Shown here in pieces: positions 19,937-29,700 of a stretch of 64,000 bases of DNA. Source of the DNA: Auriscalpium vulgare (lineage: Eukaryota; Basidiomycota; Agaricomycetes; Russulales; Auriscalpiaceae). The notes beneath the pieces are model-generated. The model had not been told where the DNA came from. It saw only the letters and a list, made by a program, of their open reading frames with translations, and searched no databases. A program made the translations under genes and the position numbers. Where the stretch lies: positions 372,001 through 436,000 of the forward strand of contig JAHBBC010000018.1 of NCBI GenBank assembly GCA_019915015.1, read 5' to 3'. Positions within the stretch are counted from its first letter, which is position 1, and every line of letters starts with the position of its first letter.

Positions 19937-20203
19937 CCTGCTGGTCCGCAGCGTGGTCGGGAAATGACCCGTGAAAGCATGGCGACGAGTGCGATATCGC
20001 AGTGGGAAAGAGAAGAACGTGTGCCCCCGCGCACATCAGCAAAAGTGAGATATGTTATCACGAACATGCATATGCGGGAGGTCCAGCCTGAGCTTAGTAG
20101 AATTAGTGAGGATATCCTGTCATATAACCTAAATAAGGCAGCTACAGGCTCGATATCATGCCTGGAGAGCTTTATGATAACCGGTTATAATGTGATCATA
20201 ATT
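19937..20203. other. Short AT-richer intergenic stretch left of the Ngaro-like element
   Basis: Contains the start region of the FAD-protein gene and the left half of the retrotransposon target site, ending ...ATAATT before the A1 repeat. No gene seen. Confidence 0.5.
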
Positions 20204-20428
20204 ATGTTACAGTCAAAGGCTTTGGTTTGAGTAGGGGTCGATGCACGTGGCGCGCGCTCCGGCCGGCCCGTTGCTTTATACTTAGTTCCCTTTCTTCCTC
20301 CTCGTATATACCCCGGGCCTGCGGGTGGTGGCAGGACGTCCTCGTCTCTTACGCCCCGCTCGCAGGTAGGTTCACTATATTTTACCTAGTCCTCGTCTCT
20401 TACGCCCCGCTCGCAGTGCGATTTTCGT
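20204..20428 (+). repeat. Split direct repeat A1 (225 bp)
   Basis: Looks identical by eye to 24720-24944. It contains two 27-bp direct sub-repeats (20339-20365 and 20390-20416, each ending ccccgctcgcag) and a probable promoter region preceding gag. Confidence 0.95.
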
Positions 20429-20439
20429 GCCCTCAGTGC

Positions 20440-21696
20440 ATGAGCCCTAAGCGCACACGAGGCCCCGACGGACGCTTTCTACCTAAGAACACACCTGAGC
20501 CACTCGACCTTTCACTCATCATGGCTCCCTCGAACGACACTTCCGGCTCTGGCTCGTCCTCCGGCGCGCAACAACCCGTCACACCCCCAGTCAATACCCC
20601 GGCGCTGCAGGCGCCCGCGGTCCCGCCGCCCGATAACGGCACTCAGACGCCCGCGGCCGTCGTGCCGTCGCCCGACCCCATGATGGCCGCGCTCGCCGCT
20701 CAGCTCCAGCGCATCTTCGCCCCCATGCTCCTACAACATCAGGCCGACGTTGAGGAGTCGGTCCAGCGCGTCCTCGGCGTGCAGCAGGCTGAGCTGCAAA
20801 GCATCCGCGCCACTCTCGCAGTGACGCCGGCACCCGCGGCAGCGGCACAGCCACTCGCCGCCCCCACATTCGCCGCACTGCCGACCACGCCGGCGGCAGT
20901 CCCGATCCAGCACGCGCAACCCGTTCCGTCCTACGCCCCGCCCCTCACACAGAACCCCGCCGCCGGTGCGTCCTTCTCTTTTTATCAGGACTACCCTTGG
21001 ATCGGGGCGGCAGTCATCGCATCCATCTTCGCCCACGAGTTCCGCGCGGCGGATCTCTGGAAGCTGGACATCCGGAATCGGGACAAGAAGACGAAGAAGA
21101 CGATCGGAATCGGGCATTCCGATCAGATCGAAATCGTCGACGAGGCCGGCGCGGACTACCGCTCCGCTTCCTCCCTCCTCATCCCCCTCCAAACTTTCTT
21201 CAACATCATCCTCGGCGGGCTCAGTAACTCCGGCGCCACCGCCCCCGTCATCGCCGGCATCGCGCACGGCTTCAACGCGTACACCGCCCAGCTACTGGAC
21301 TTCTCTATGACGCACGAGTGGGCCGCAGTGTACGACTATCATTGTCTCTTTTTCGACACTCGCATTCGTGAGATGTCGCACGCCATCTACACGGGCTGGC
21401 GCACCATTGACACACGGATCCAGGCCATGCGCCTTTTCGGGCGCCTGCGCGCGCAGGCACCAGCGCCTTCTTCCCAATCGGGCGGGAAGAAGAAGCCGCA
21501 GCAGCCGCAGCATCAATCGTCACACGGCGGGCAGCAACAGCAGCAGGGCGCGTCGCAGTCCAGCGGCCCCTGCCTCAAGTTCAACACCGGGCAGTGCCAA
21601 ACCACTCCCTGTCATTGGGGTCGCGCACACACCTGCCTCGTATGCGGCAAGGCGCACGGCGCCCACGAGCACGAGGCAAAGTCCAAATCGGGCTAG
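20440..21696 (+). CDS. Gag-like protein of the Ngaro-like element
   Basis: The chosen start is MSPKRTRGPDG, just outside repeat A1; the frame is open upstream to 20227, and MAPSNDTS at 20521 is an alternative. The Pro/Ala-rich N-terminal half is followed by a conserved-looking core (YPWIGAAVIASIFAHEFRAADLWKLDI). The C-terminal Cys/His segment with CLKFNTGQC, PCHWGRAHTC and VCGKAHGAHEH is typical of Gag from fungal DIRS/Ngaro elements. It ends at TAG (21694-21696), and the RT-coding frame continues in the same frame directly after this stop. Confidence 0.85.
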   Translation: MSPKRTRGPDGRFLPKNTPEPLDLSLIMAPSNDTSGSGSSSGAQQPVTPPVNTPALQAPAVPPPDNGTQTPAAVVPSPDPMMAALAAQLQRIFAPMLLQHQADVEESVQRVLGVQQAELQSIRATLAVTPAPAAAAQPLAAPTFAALPTTPAAVPIQHAQPVPSYAPPLTQNPAAGASFSFYQDYPWIGAAVIASIFAHEFRAADLWKLDIRNRDKKTKKTIGIGHSDQIEIVDEAGADYRSASSLLIPLQTFFNIILGGLSNSGATAPVIAGIAHGFNAYTAQLLDFSMTHEWAAVYDYHCLFFDTRIREMSHAIYTGWRTIDTRIQAMRLFGRLRAQAPAPSSQSGGKKKPQQPQHQSSHGGQQQQQGASQSSGPCLKFNTGQCQTTPCHWGRAHTCLVCGKAHGAHEHEAKSKSG

Positions 21697-24318
21697 GATC
21701 TTGGCACGACGCTCGCGCACGTCGCGCCACCATCCTCACACGGCATATCATCGGTCACAGGCTCCCTCGCTTCCCCGGCTTTTTCCCCACTCGGCATTCC
21801 CCCCGCGCGTCCAAACACGGACCCGCGCGCCAACCACCCCGATCTCAACTCCGGCCCTCTCCCCACCGTCTCATCCCCCCTTGTTCATGAAGCCTGGGCT
21901 CATTACTTATCAGACTACCCCGACCCCCTGTTTGTAGAATCCCTGCTTAATATAATCCGCTTCGGTGCCAACATCGGCTTTACGGGAGATCGCGAAATTA
22001 CGCACCACGGCGCTAATCTCAAATCGGCCCTCGAGTCCCCCGATGCGGTCACATCTGACATCGCCACCCAGCTCAAACGCGGCTGCTCCGCCGGCCCGTT
22101 CGACCGCGCCCCGTTCCCGCACTTCCGCGTGTCTCCCCTTGGGGCAGTCACTCGCAAACGCTCGACGAAAGTCCGCCGCATCCACCATCTCTCCGCGCCC
22201 GACGGGAGCTCGGTGAACGACGGCATCCCCGATTCGGAAGGCACGATCGAATACGACATGTTTCGATGCGCAGTCGATGATTTGATCGCATCAGGAGCCG
22301 GCTCCCTGATGATCAAACTCGATTTGGAACAAGCATTCCGCCACATCCCGGTCCGTCCTGCAGACTGGCCCCTACTCGGGTTTTCCTGGGCAGGACAGCT
22401 GTTCTACGACCTCGTGCTCGCCTTCGGCCTACGCTCCGCACCGTATATTTTCAATTTATTTGCGGAAGCGCTTCACTGGATAATCCAGCGGCACATCCCG
22501 GCCCGTCTACGTCACTATCTCGACGACTTCCTGGCGATCTTCGCGCCAGGGACGCCCCCGCAGCTCGTGCAGGACGCCCTCGATTGGGCTCTCGAATTGG
22601 GAAAGGCGCTCGGCCTGACCTTTCAGCCGGAGAAAGTCTCTGGCCCTGCCCAGGTCATTGACTTTCTGGGCCTTATCCTCGATTCGAATCTGATGGAAGC
22701 TCGCCTTCCATCAGAAAAGCACGAGATCTTGACCGAACTCCTGGACGAATGGTCCACGAAGTCTCACTGCACGCTGCGCGAGCTGCAGGAGCTGACCGGA
22801 TATCTCCAGTTCGTGTCACAGGTCATCCCGCTGTCCCGGGCGTTCCTGCACAACGCATATCGCTTCTCGTCGACGTTCCGAGATCAGCACGCGCGGCGGC
22901 GCTTACCAGGCGCCGTCCGCCGAGATCTTGCTTGGTGGCGTTCGATCGCCACTCACTGGAACGGGGTCCACTTCTTAGCGCCGTCCCGCGAAGAAGTTCA
23001 TATTCACACAGACGCCAGCGGCGCCAAAGGCATTGGCGGCGTCTTCGGCACCCACTGGTTCGCATGCCGCCTCCCGCGGCGCATGCGCCACCGCGACATC
23101 CAATTCAAGGAACTGTTCGCGGTCGTCCACGCGGTTCTCTGCTGGGGGGAGAAACTTCGGGGCAAACACGTCATCTTCCATATCGACAATCAGGCTGTGG
23201 CAATCGCCTTGCAATCTCTCTCGATCCGATCTACACCCACGATGGATCTGCTGCGCCGCTTCCTGGATCTCGCCTGCCGCCTCGATCTCACTTTTTCTCC
23301 TTTTTGGATCGCTACAAAGTCTAATCCGCTCGCTGACGCCGCTTCTCGTTTTTTATATTCCCGATTATTCGAACTGGCCCCGTACCTCGACCCGCAGCCT
23401 TCCTACCGGCGCCTCCCATGGAATGGTACGAACGCTATCGCCAATGGCCCGCGCCCGTCGCTTTTTACCTTTGGCACGGCATCGCGTCCAGTACCCGGTC
23501 TACCTACGCAGTCGGCCAGCGCTCGTACATCCAGTTCGTCCAGCTACACGGCCTGGCCAATCCCGACGGATCAATCCTCCCCGCATCCCTCGGAAGTATT
23601 CTCGCGTGGTGCAGCAACCTTGCCGGCAGGGTGCAGCCCAAGACGATCAAAGCATATCTCACTCACGTCAGATCCATGCACGTCGAAGCCGACTTACCCT
23701 TTTCAGCCGTCGAGTCTCCCACAGTCGGCAGACTTATCCGGGGCATCAAACGCTATCACGGGGAGCGCGGACGTAAGCCCAAACAGCCGATCACGCTCTC
23801 CGTCCTCCGAGCCCTCCTCGCGCACCTGGAGCCTGGACCCCTCTACCCCACCATTTACGCCGCTTGCTGCCTCGCATACGCGGGCTTCCTCAGGTGCGGG
23901 GAATTCACTTCGAAAAACGGCGCCTACAGCCCCGACTTTCACGTCACCCGCGGATCACTCACGCTTCTCCCGGATGCCGAGCACCCGTCCTATCTCCAAC
24001 TCGTCCTCCCAGCCTCCAAAACCGATCCCTTCCGCAAGGGGATCACGATCACGATCTCGGCCGCACCAGGGCAGCCCACAGACCCTGTCGCCGCCATCCG
24101 CTCACTCCTGGCCAGCGAGCCCCGCGCCGCTAACGCGCCGCTCTTCGAGCAGTCGCCAGGCGTCCCGCTCACGCGGGACAAATTCATACACGCCATACGC
24201 AGCGCGCTCTCCCGCGCCGGTCTGGAGTCCGGCGCCTTCTCAGGGCACAGCTTCCGCCGAGGCGCCGCTTCTGCCGCGGCATCGGCTGGGTTCTCCGACT
24301 ACGAGATCCAGCTGCTAG
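21697..24318 (+). CDS. Reverse transcriptase-RNase H of the Ngaro-like element
   Basis: Open in the gag frame from the codon after the UAG, with no other stop; the first internal ATG is at 22129. RT motifs include LIKLDLEQAFRHIPV, SAPYIFNLFAEAL and the catalytic HYLDDFLAIF, with the DIRS-type LGLILDS block. RNase H follows, with acidic residues in VHIHTDASG, FKELFAVV, FHIDNQAV and NPLADAASR. Recognisable protein ends at about 23400; the open frame to 24318 runs under the recombinase in another frame and is Ser/Pro/Arg-rich, probably a by-product of recombinase codon usage. Translation must pass the UAG by readthrough or use a separate start. Confidence 0.88.
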   Translation, partial: DLGTTLAHVAPPSSHGISSVTGSLASPAFSPLGIPPARPNTDPRANHPDLNSGPLPTVSSPLVHEAWAHYLSDYPDPLFVESLLNIIRFGANIGFTGDREITHHGANLKSALESPDAVTSDIATQLKRGCSAGPFDRAPFPHFRVSPLGAVTRKRSTKVRRIHHLSAPDGSSVNDGIPDSEGTIEYDMFRCAVDDLIASGAGSLMIKLDLEQAFRHIPVRPADWPLLGFSWAGQLFYDLVLAFGLRSAPYIFNLFAEALHWIIQRHIPARLRHYLDDFLAIFAPGTPPQLVQDALDWALELGKALGLTFQPEKVSGPAQVIDFLGLILDSNLMEARLPSEKHEILTELLDEWSTKSHCTLRELQELTGYLQFVSQVIPLSRAFLHNAYRFSSTFRDQHARRRLPGAVRRDLAWWRSIATHWNGVHFLAPSREEVHIHTDASGAKGIGGVFGTHWFACRLPRRMRHRDIQFKELFAVVHAVLCWGEKLRGKHVIFHIDNQAVAIALQSLSIRSTPTMDLLRRFLDLACRLDLTFSPFWIATKSNPLADAASRFLYSRLFELAPYLDPQPSYRRLPWNGTNAIANGPRPSLFTFGTASRPVPGLPTQSASARTSSSSSYTAWPIPTDQSSPHPSEVFSRGAATLPAGCSPRRSKHISLTSDPCTSKPTYPFQPSSLPQSADLSGASNAITGSADVSPNSRSRSPSSEPSSRTWSLDPSTPPFTPLAASHTRASSGAGNSLRKTAPTAPTFTSPADHSRFSRMPSTRPISNSSSQPPKPIPSARGSRSRSRPHQGSPQTLSPPSAHSWPASPAPLTRRSSSSRQASRSRGTNSYTPYAARSPAPVWSPAPSQGTASAEAPLLPRHRLGSPTTRSSC

Positions 24319-24467
24319 GTCGCTGGCGAAGCGACGCCTACCGCCTGTACCTAGAGGTGGACCGGCCCAGGCTCGTCCACCTCTCGCGCGCCCTCCATGA
24401 TGTGGCCCTCTCCCCAGGCACCGCTGCCGACCCGCTGGGTTTCCGCGGCACCAACGTGTTGGCCTGA
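23337..24467 (+). CDS. Tyrosine recombinase of the Ngaro-like element
   Basis: The frame opens after TGA at 23334-23336; its first ATG is at 23418 (MEWYERYRQWP), giving 349 aa. The catalytic set is complete: Arg in YAGFLRCGEF, HxxR in GHSFRRGAAS, and Tyr in SDAYRLYLEV. It integrates the element by site-specific recombination rather than DDE chemistry. The frame is -1 relative to RT and open across the slippery heptamer at 23349-23355, so an RT-recombinase fusion by frameshifting and separate initiation at 23418 are both possible. The stop codon (24465-24467) lies inside repeat B1, which starts at 24458. Confidence 0.92.
   Translation, partial: RRFSFFIFPIIRTGPVPRPAAFLPAPPMEWYERYRQWPAPVAFYLWHGIASSTRSTYAVGQRSYIQFVQLHGLANPDGSILPASLGSILAWCSNLAGRVQPKTIKAYLTHVRSMHVEADLPFSAVESPTVGRLIRGIKRYHGERGRKPKQPITLSVLRALLAHLEPGPLYPTIYAACCLAYAGFLRCGEFTSKNGAYSPDFHVTRGSLTLLPDAEHPSYLQLVLPASKTDPFRKGITITISAAPGQPTDPVAAIRSLLASEPRAANAPLFEQSPGVPLTRDKFIHAIRSALSRAGLESGAFSGHSFRRGAASAAASAGFSDYEIQLLGRWRSDAYRLYLEVDRPRLVHLSRALHDVALSPGTAADPLGFRGTNVLA
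23349..23355 (+). promoter_or_regulatory. Candidate -1 frameshift site T TTT TTA
   Basis: In the RT frame the codons are cgT-TTT-TTA, the correct phase for an X-XXY-YYZ slippery heptamer. The -1 frame entered is exactly that of the tyrosine recombinase, and it opened only 12 nt earlier. No stimulatory structure was evaluated. Confidence 0.5.
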
Positions 24468-24721
24468 CGCGTGCCCATCAGGGTTTCGCCGACGGTTCTC
24501 CGGGACCGCAATCCCATCACGTTGCCCCGCACACCACGTCCACGCAAAGTGGCGGGTACGCTCCTGAATTGCCTGGTACGCTCATAGCCGCCGCGTAGCG
24601 GCGACTTCTCTTTTCTTTCTCGATTTCGTTTACGCGCCTCAGCGCTTTTCTTATCTCTCTTATCTTTCATTCATTCTGCTATCTACTTGACTTTCTCTTA
24701 TCTCGCAGAACAAGCATCGAT
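24458..24721 (+). repeat. Split direct repeat B1 (264 bp)
   Basis: Looks identical by eye to 25014-25277. It begins inside the last codons of the recombinase and overlaps A2 by the dinucleotide AT at 24720-24721. Confidence 0.95.
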
Positions 24722-24944
24722 GTTACAGTCAAAGGCTTTGGTTTGAGTAGGGGTCGATGCACGTGGCGCGCGCTCCGGCCGGCCCGTTGCTTTATACTTA
24801 GTTCCCTTTCTTCCTCCTCGTATATACCCCGGGCCTGCGGGTGGTGGCAGGACGTCCTCGTCTCTTACGCCCCGCTCGCAGGTAGGTTCACTATATTTTA
24901 CCTAGTCCTCGTCTCTTACGCCCCGCTCGCAGTGCGATTTTCGT
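24720..24944 (+). repeat. Split direct repeat A2 (225 bp)
   Basis: Second copy of A, followed by a 69-bp linker (24945-25013) before B2. Confidence 0.95.
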
Positions 24945-25013
24945 CCCACCCGCCATCCCTACGTACTTCTTACGTACATTGTACTCCTTCCCGCCGTTTC
25001 ACGTCCCTCAGGA

Positions 25014-25277
25014 GTTGGCCTGACGCGTGCCCATCAGGGTTTCGCCGACGGTTCTCCGGGACCGCAATCCCATCACGTTGCCCCGCACACCACGTCCACG
25101 CAAAGTGGCGGGTACGCTCCTGAATTGCCTGGTACGCTCATAGCCGCCGCGTAGCGGCGACTTCTCTTTTCTTTCTCGATTTCGTTTACGCGCCTCAGCG
25201 CTTTTCTTATCTCTCTTATCTTTCATTCATTCTGCTATCTACTTGACTTTCTCTTATCTCGCAGAACAAGCATCGAT
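25014..25277 (+). repeat. Split direct repeat B2 (264 bp), right end of the element
   Basis: Second copy of B. The element ends ...CATCGAT, followed by host sequence tttctgattt. Confidence 0.95.
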
Positions 25278-26510
25278 TTTCTGATTTTGCTGATGCAGGA
25301 GCCTGGAGCGGCCAGATGCACGTGAGGCTAGATGCCTCCCCGCTGCGTCCTGACTCCTGACTTGTTGTGACTCCTGAGTCCTGTCGACTAGGCTCTCCTC
25401 TACGGACCCAGTGTTCAATGACTTCTTCTTCACTGTGGATCGCTCAGCCACCAATGCCCCGCCGCCGCGGCACACGTGTTCTTTCGTGGAATGAGATACT
25501 GATAATAGTCGCCCAGCTAGAGGAGAAATGGGCTCAGCCGCAGGCTGAGAATCGCACACCGAAGTGAGTCGTCACTTGGGATGTACTATCAGATCGAAAG
25601 CATCAATTGACGATATCCCTAGGTACACCGTCCCTCTTCCACTGGGCTCTCGATTCGCGTCTCTCACCACGGAACCCGATACCTCTCTTTATTGGCAGGT
25701 CAAGGATTGGGATGACCTCGACTCGAAATTCTCCCAGGACTCGGACGGCCGCCAACTCACCCGAGAGCCCCCACCCCAGACAGATGCCACAGCCTGCCTA
25801 CCTCCGGAGATCCTGGTTCGCATATTCGAATTCCTCCAGCCTGTGGCTATCGTACCATGGATAGACTCCTTAGATCCGGAGTCAAGCCTCGGATGGGCGA
25901 AAGTCACACATGTCTGCCGTCGGTGGAGACTAGTTGCCCTCGAATGTGGGGGACTCTGGGCCAACGTCATCCTCTACGCAGGCCTGAAAGTGGCCGAAGA
26001 ATGCAGCGCGCGCGCAGCAGCGTACCCACTTACCGTTGAGCTGCGGCATGTTCAAGAAACGAGCTCATCGCCGCATGGACGCTCCACCCTCACCGACAGC
26101 AGCATCACGTTTATTCGGACTCACGCCTCCCGCATACGTGTCCTGCGGATCTTTGATCTCGGCACTGTTTTTTTTGGAGATCTGAAACAAAAGTATACAC
26201 CGTGCGAAGCCTTTGCACCAGTCTTGGCGAATCCCCCACCGGCCCTAGAGTCACTGTTGTTGGATATGTCGCTAGTACAAGATTACTTCCGTCCGGCCCA
26301 ATTCACCACCTTTTGGCCCGCCATATATCCCTGCCTGCGCCGTCTAGTTTTAACAGGTCTATGGAGGGAACCGCCCTGGGACAAATTCCCTATATCCCCA
26401 GAGCTAAGGCACTTGACAATTGGATTGGTCCCTGGAACGCCCATCAGGTCGTCGCTCGGCGACATTTTTCACGCTTTGCACCAGTTGGCGTCGCTGCAGT
26501 CACTCCACCT

Positions 26511-26515
26511 TGCCC
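26511..26515 (+). repeat. Target-site duplication TGCCC (left copy)
   Basis: Five bases directly left of the 5' LTR, repeated at 36414-36418. Removing one copy and the element restores the F-box frame. Confidence 0.95.
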
Positions 26516-26703
26516 TGTAAGGCGGCTGCCTTCCAGGAGAACGAGGATAGGGTTAGGAGAAGAGGGGTTTATTAGTCAGCGAGGGACATAGCGCGAGCGG
26601 GCCCGAGAGGACGGGCAGCTCTTTCACACCTGTACTTATTCCATCTCAACGCAGACGGGGTATTGTGTACGTCGTGTGATCTAAGAGCCCCACCACCTTT
26701 ACA
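26516..26703 (+). repeat. 5' LTR (188 bp)
   Basis: Starts TGTAAGGCGG and ends CACCTTTACA; matches 36226-36413 by eye. Confidence 0.95.
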
Positions 26704-26796
26704 CTTTTTTACACATCCATATCGTTTGTTACGAATCGGAATAGCTACAGACTGAAAACAGTCTACCAGCATACCTAGAGCGTCATCCGAAGTCGG

Positions 26797-29700
26797 ATGA
26801 AAGCATCCACCCTATATCCTCACTCCAAACTACCGAAATCGGGCCGTACCACATCCAATTCCATTAGAGCGGGATCAGAGAGTCCTTTAAAAGTACATAC
26901 AATCAGAATGTCGACTCAGAAAGCCCGTAACGAGCACGCAGAGGCGAATAAGCGCATAGACGAAGCGCCGGGCCGTACGGAACCGGAGCCCGGACGAGGG
27001 AGTGGTGAACAAGAGGTAACCGATCAGAGCGGCGAGAAGGACGCTGGAACGAGTGAGAGAGAAATGGGCGAGACGAGCGCCCCGAGAGACAAAGGGAAGC
27101 AGAAAGCTACCCGACCCGACACGCCACGTAACAGTGGCGAAGACGCGAGAGAGGAGTTGATGAAAGTAGTGGAGGAGTTCGCTCAAACCATCGACGAAAA
27201 TCTAAGCGTCACGAATGGGGCGATTGACATGGCTACAGAAGCCATGAAACGCGCGAATGCGGCGCGCAACAGCACGCAGCAACTGCGAGAACAGTGGACG
27301 AGTATACGCGACAAGTTGCGTATACTCAACGGGCTAGAGATACGTGACGGTGAGCGTACGTCAGGCTTGGATAGCCGTGAAAGTACGGAGGACTTGGGGG
27401 AAATTTGGGTCAGCACGCTGCGACTCGACGAAGAACCTAGGTTCAAGTACTTGGGCATCACGCATACCTTGGCAGAGTTGCTTGCACCTAGGGGAGAAGG
27501 CGAATCCGCCAAGAGTCACGCCTACCGCGCGGAAGTTGCGAGTGGCTACTTCGATTGGAAGAAGAGAGCCCGGGATAAATTGATATCCACGTACGAGAAT
27601 TTGCGTACCGAAAAGGAAATGGAGGAGGAGAACCTCACCGTGAAGGAGATAGAAAGGATGCTAGTCAAGCAAGCAGAATCTGGTACGGGAACTGACGAAA
27701 GGCGTCAGAGAGACCTAGAGCGGGGCGCAGCCGTCTACGGGTCTATTGAAGCCGCTACGAGAGTATGGGACGAAAGCTTAAAGCGAGGTGAACGTGAGGC
27801 GTTCAAGAACCGGCCCAGAGAGGGCATGAACCGAAGCAAGGAAGCGGCTGGAGAGGATCGGCGCCCAGATCACAGGGCTGCGAGCGAACCCGAGGGCAAT
27901 CGGAGTCCTGAACAGGGACAGCACCGCCGGAGTGACCGCGACGATCGCTACAATGAACGCCAAAACGGCGGGGACTGGAATGACCAGGAGGACAGCCGCA
28001 GGAATGATGACGGCCGAGATAGTCGTTCAGACGACCGTAGACGAGGCATTGAACGTACGTGGAATGCAGGAGGGGCACCTGGAGGGGGTGACCATGACGA
28101 CTCCTCTGACGACGACAACGGGTCGTCCCATGGACGCAGGAACGGACCGCCTCGGAATGGCGCCAACAATGGGCGCGGGCGAGGGAACGATGTTGGTCGG
28201 CGCGAGATCACACCAGATTATCAAGCTGGTGGCCGTGATAGCACGGCAGTTACGAAGATTAGGCAGACGGTGAGGGAAGGACTCACTGACGAACTGCCAG
28301 AACTGCCCAAGGGATTTAAAGTACCTGTGCAACCCAAGTATGACGGATCAGACAAGCCCGAGAAATTCGGGACATTCACGTCCGACTTTATGACCTGGAT
28401 ACAACTGAGTCGCCTGGTCGACCCGAAGTATCGGGCAGCGCAGATTATGTCGCTGGGAACCGCGCTTGAGGGCGAGGCGTCCGAATGGTATATGCAGGAG
28501 ATAAAGGATCCAGAGAGGCAGAAGCGCATATGGACGCTCGAGGAAGCGATAGTCGCTTTATACGGACGATTCATTCACAAGGCCTCGATACAAGAGGCAT
28601 TCGTGAACTTCCGTAGGACGCGATACGACCCTGACAGAGGGTTAGTGGCGTATTACAAGGACCTCAGGAAATGGGCTCAGCGCATGGCCGAGCACCCTGA
28701 TAGCTATACGTTTAACCGTAAGCTTATGCAAGGGATGCCGCAGCACTTACTCGGACCTGCGATGCTTAGTCGCAACTTGAGCGCGGAGTACTCAACTGCT
28801 GAAGAAATAATGGACGCAGTAATTGCGGTGCAGGACCGAGATGAGTTCCTGAGCACGCTAACGCGCGGGAAACGAGTGGTCACGGACGATGCGCAGACTG
28901 CTTCACGAAAGGTGCCAGCATTCAGGAGCAGACAGACCGGAGCAAGGGCTCGACTGAGGAACTCTGACGTTCCACCAAGTAAATTGGCTACAGACCAACC
29001 AGCGAGTGGGACAGGAGCCACGCGAACAGGCGTGACAAGTCGTGGTAACGACGGGCGAAATGCGCCAGTTAATCACAACAAGCCGAGCAACCCTGGACGG
29101 TTCGACACTAGGAACCGGGCTAGCGGGCAGAATCGTCCCAAGCCGAATGGCGGTGCGGGAGTAACTTGTTACGCATGCGGACAGGTAGGCCACTACTCGT
29201 CGGACCCAAAGTGCCCGCAATATGGCAAGGCGCCTCAGATGCCCAGATTGCATGCCGTAGATGTGGCATCCGGAAGTACGGAGGGCAACGAGGGTCAGGC
29301 ACCGTCACTACACGCAGTAGTAGATGTTGAAGAGGACGACGAGCCGATCAGGCATACGGCTCAAGACGACGACGTCATTGAAGTCTACTCGGAATACGAG
29401 AGCGAGTACGACGGCTCACAATACGACCCGGACGAATCGCTAGCAGTGAACACGGAGTACATGACTGACGACGAATTCGACGACGTACAATACTTTGGTG
29501 GCATGACACTGGGGTCTGACAGACGCCAGGCAGAGCAGGACAGGCTGCAAGACGAGCAGTTACGCATTCATAGGGAAATGGAGACCTACCATCAACTGCG
29601 CAAGGCAGACGCATGGATGGATGGGTGGAGAACTGCACTCCAGCATGTCGACAATGCGCTCGACAATGTGCTTGGAGACCGCCCGCCGTCTAGTACGGCT

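Larger units (their letters stand above)
20204..25277 (+). mobile_element. Ngaro/PAT-type tyrosine-recombinase retrotransposon, complete
   Basis: Order: A1 repeat, Gag, RT-RNase H, tyrosine recombinase, B1, A2, 69-bp linker, B2. This split-direct-repeat layout is diagnostic of Ngaro/PAT-like members of the DIRS order, and no flanking target duplication is expected or seen. B ends and A begins with a shared AT, so the internal B1-A2 junction (CATCG-AT-GTTAC) should equal the junction of a circular intermediate. The left flank ends AATT-AT and the right flank begins AT-TTTCTG, as expected if a circle recombined at an AT core. All three ORFs lack disabling stops apart from the Gag/RT UAG, and both repeat pairs look identical, so the insertion seems young. 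Confidence 0.93.

Noticed and set aside
23400..24318. Extension of the RT frame beneath the recombinase as a second coding layer
   Set aside because: The product is low-complexity Ser/Pro/Arg sequence in a frame dictated by recombinase codons; RT-RNase H domains end before it.
24945..25013. 69-bp linker between A2 and B2 as a third-party insertion
   Set aside because: It lacks terminal repeats or duplications; it is more simply the piece that lies between A and B in the terminal A-B unit.
26704..26796. tRNA primer-binding site after the 5' LTR
   Set aside because: The sequence after the LTR (cttttttacacatcc) does not match a tRNA 3' end I can recognise; self-priming could not be tested by eye.
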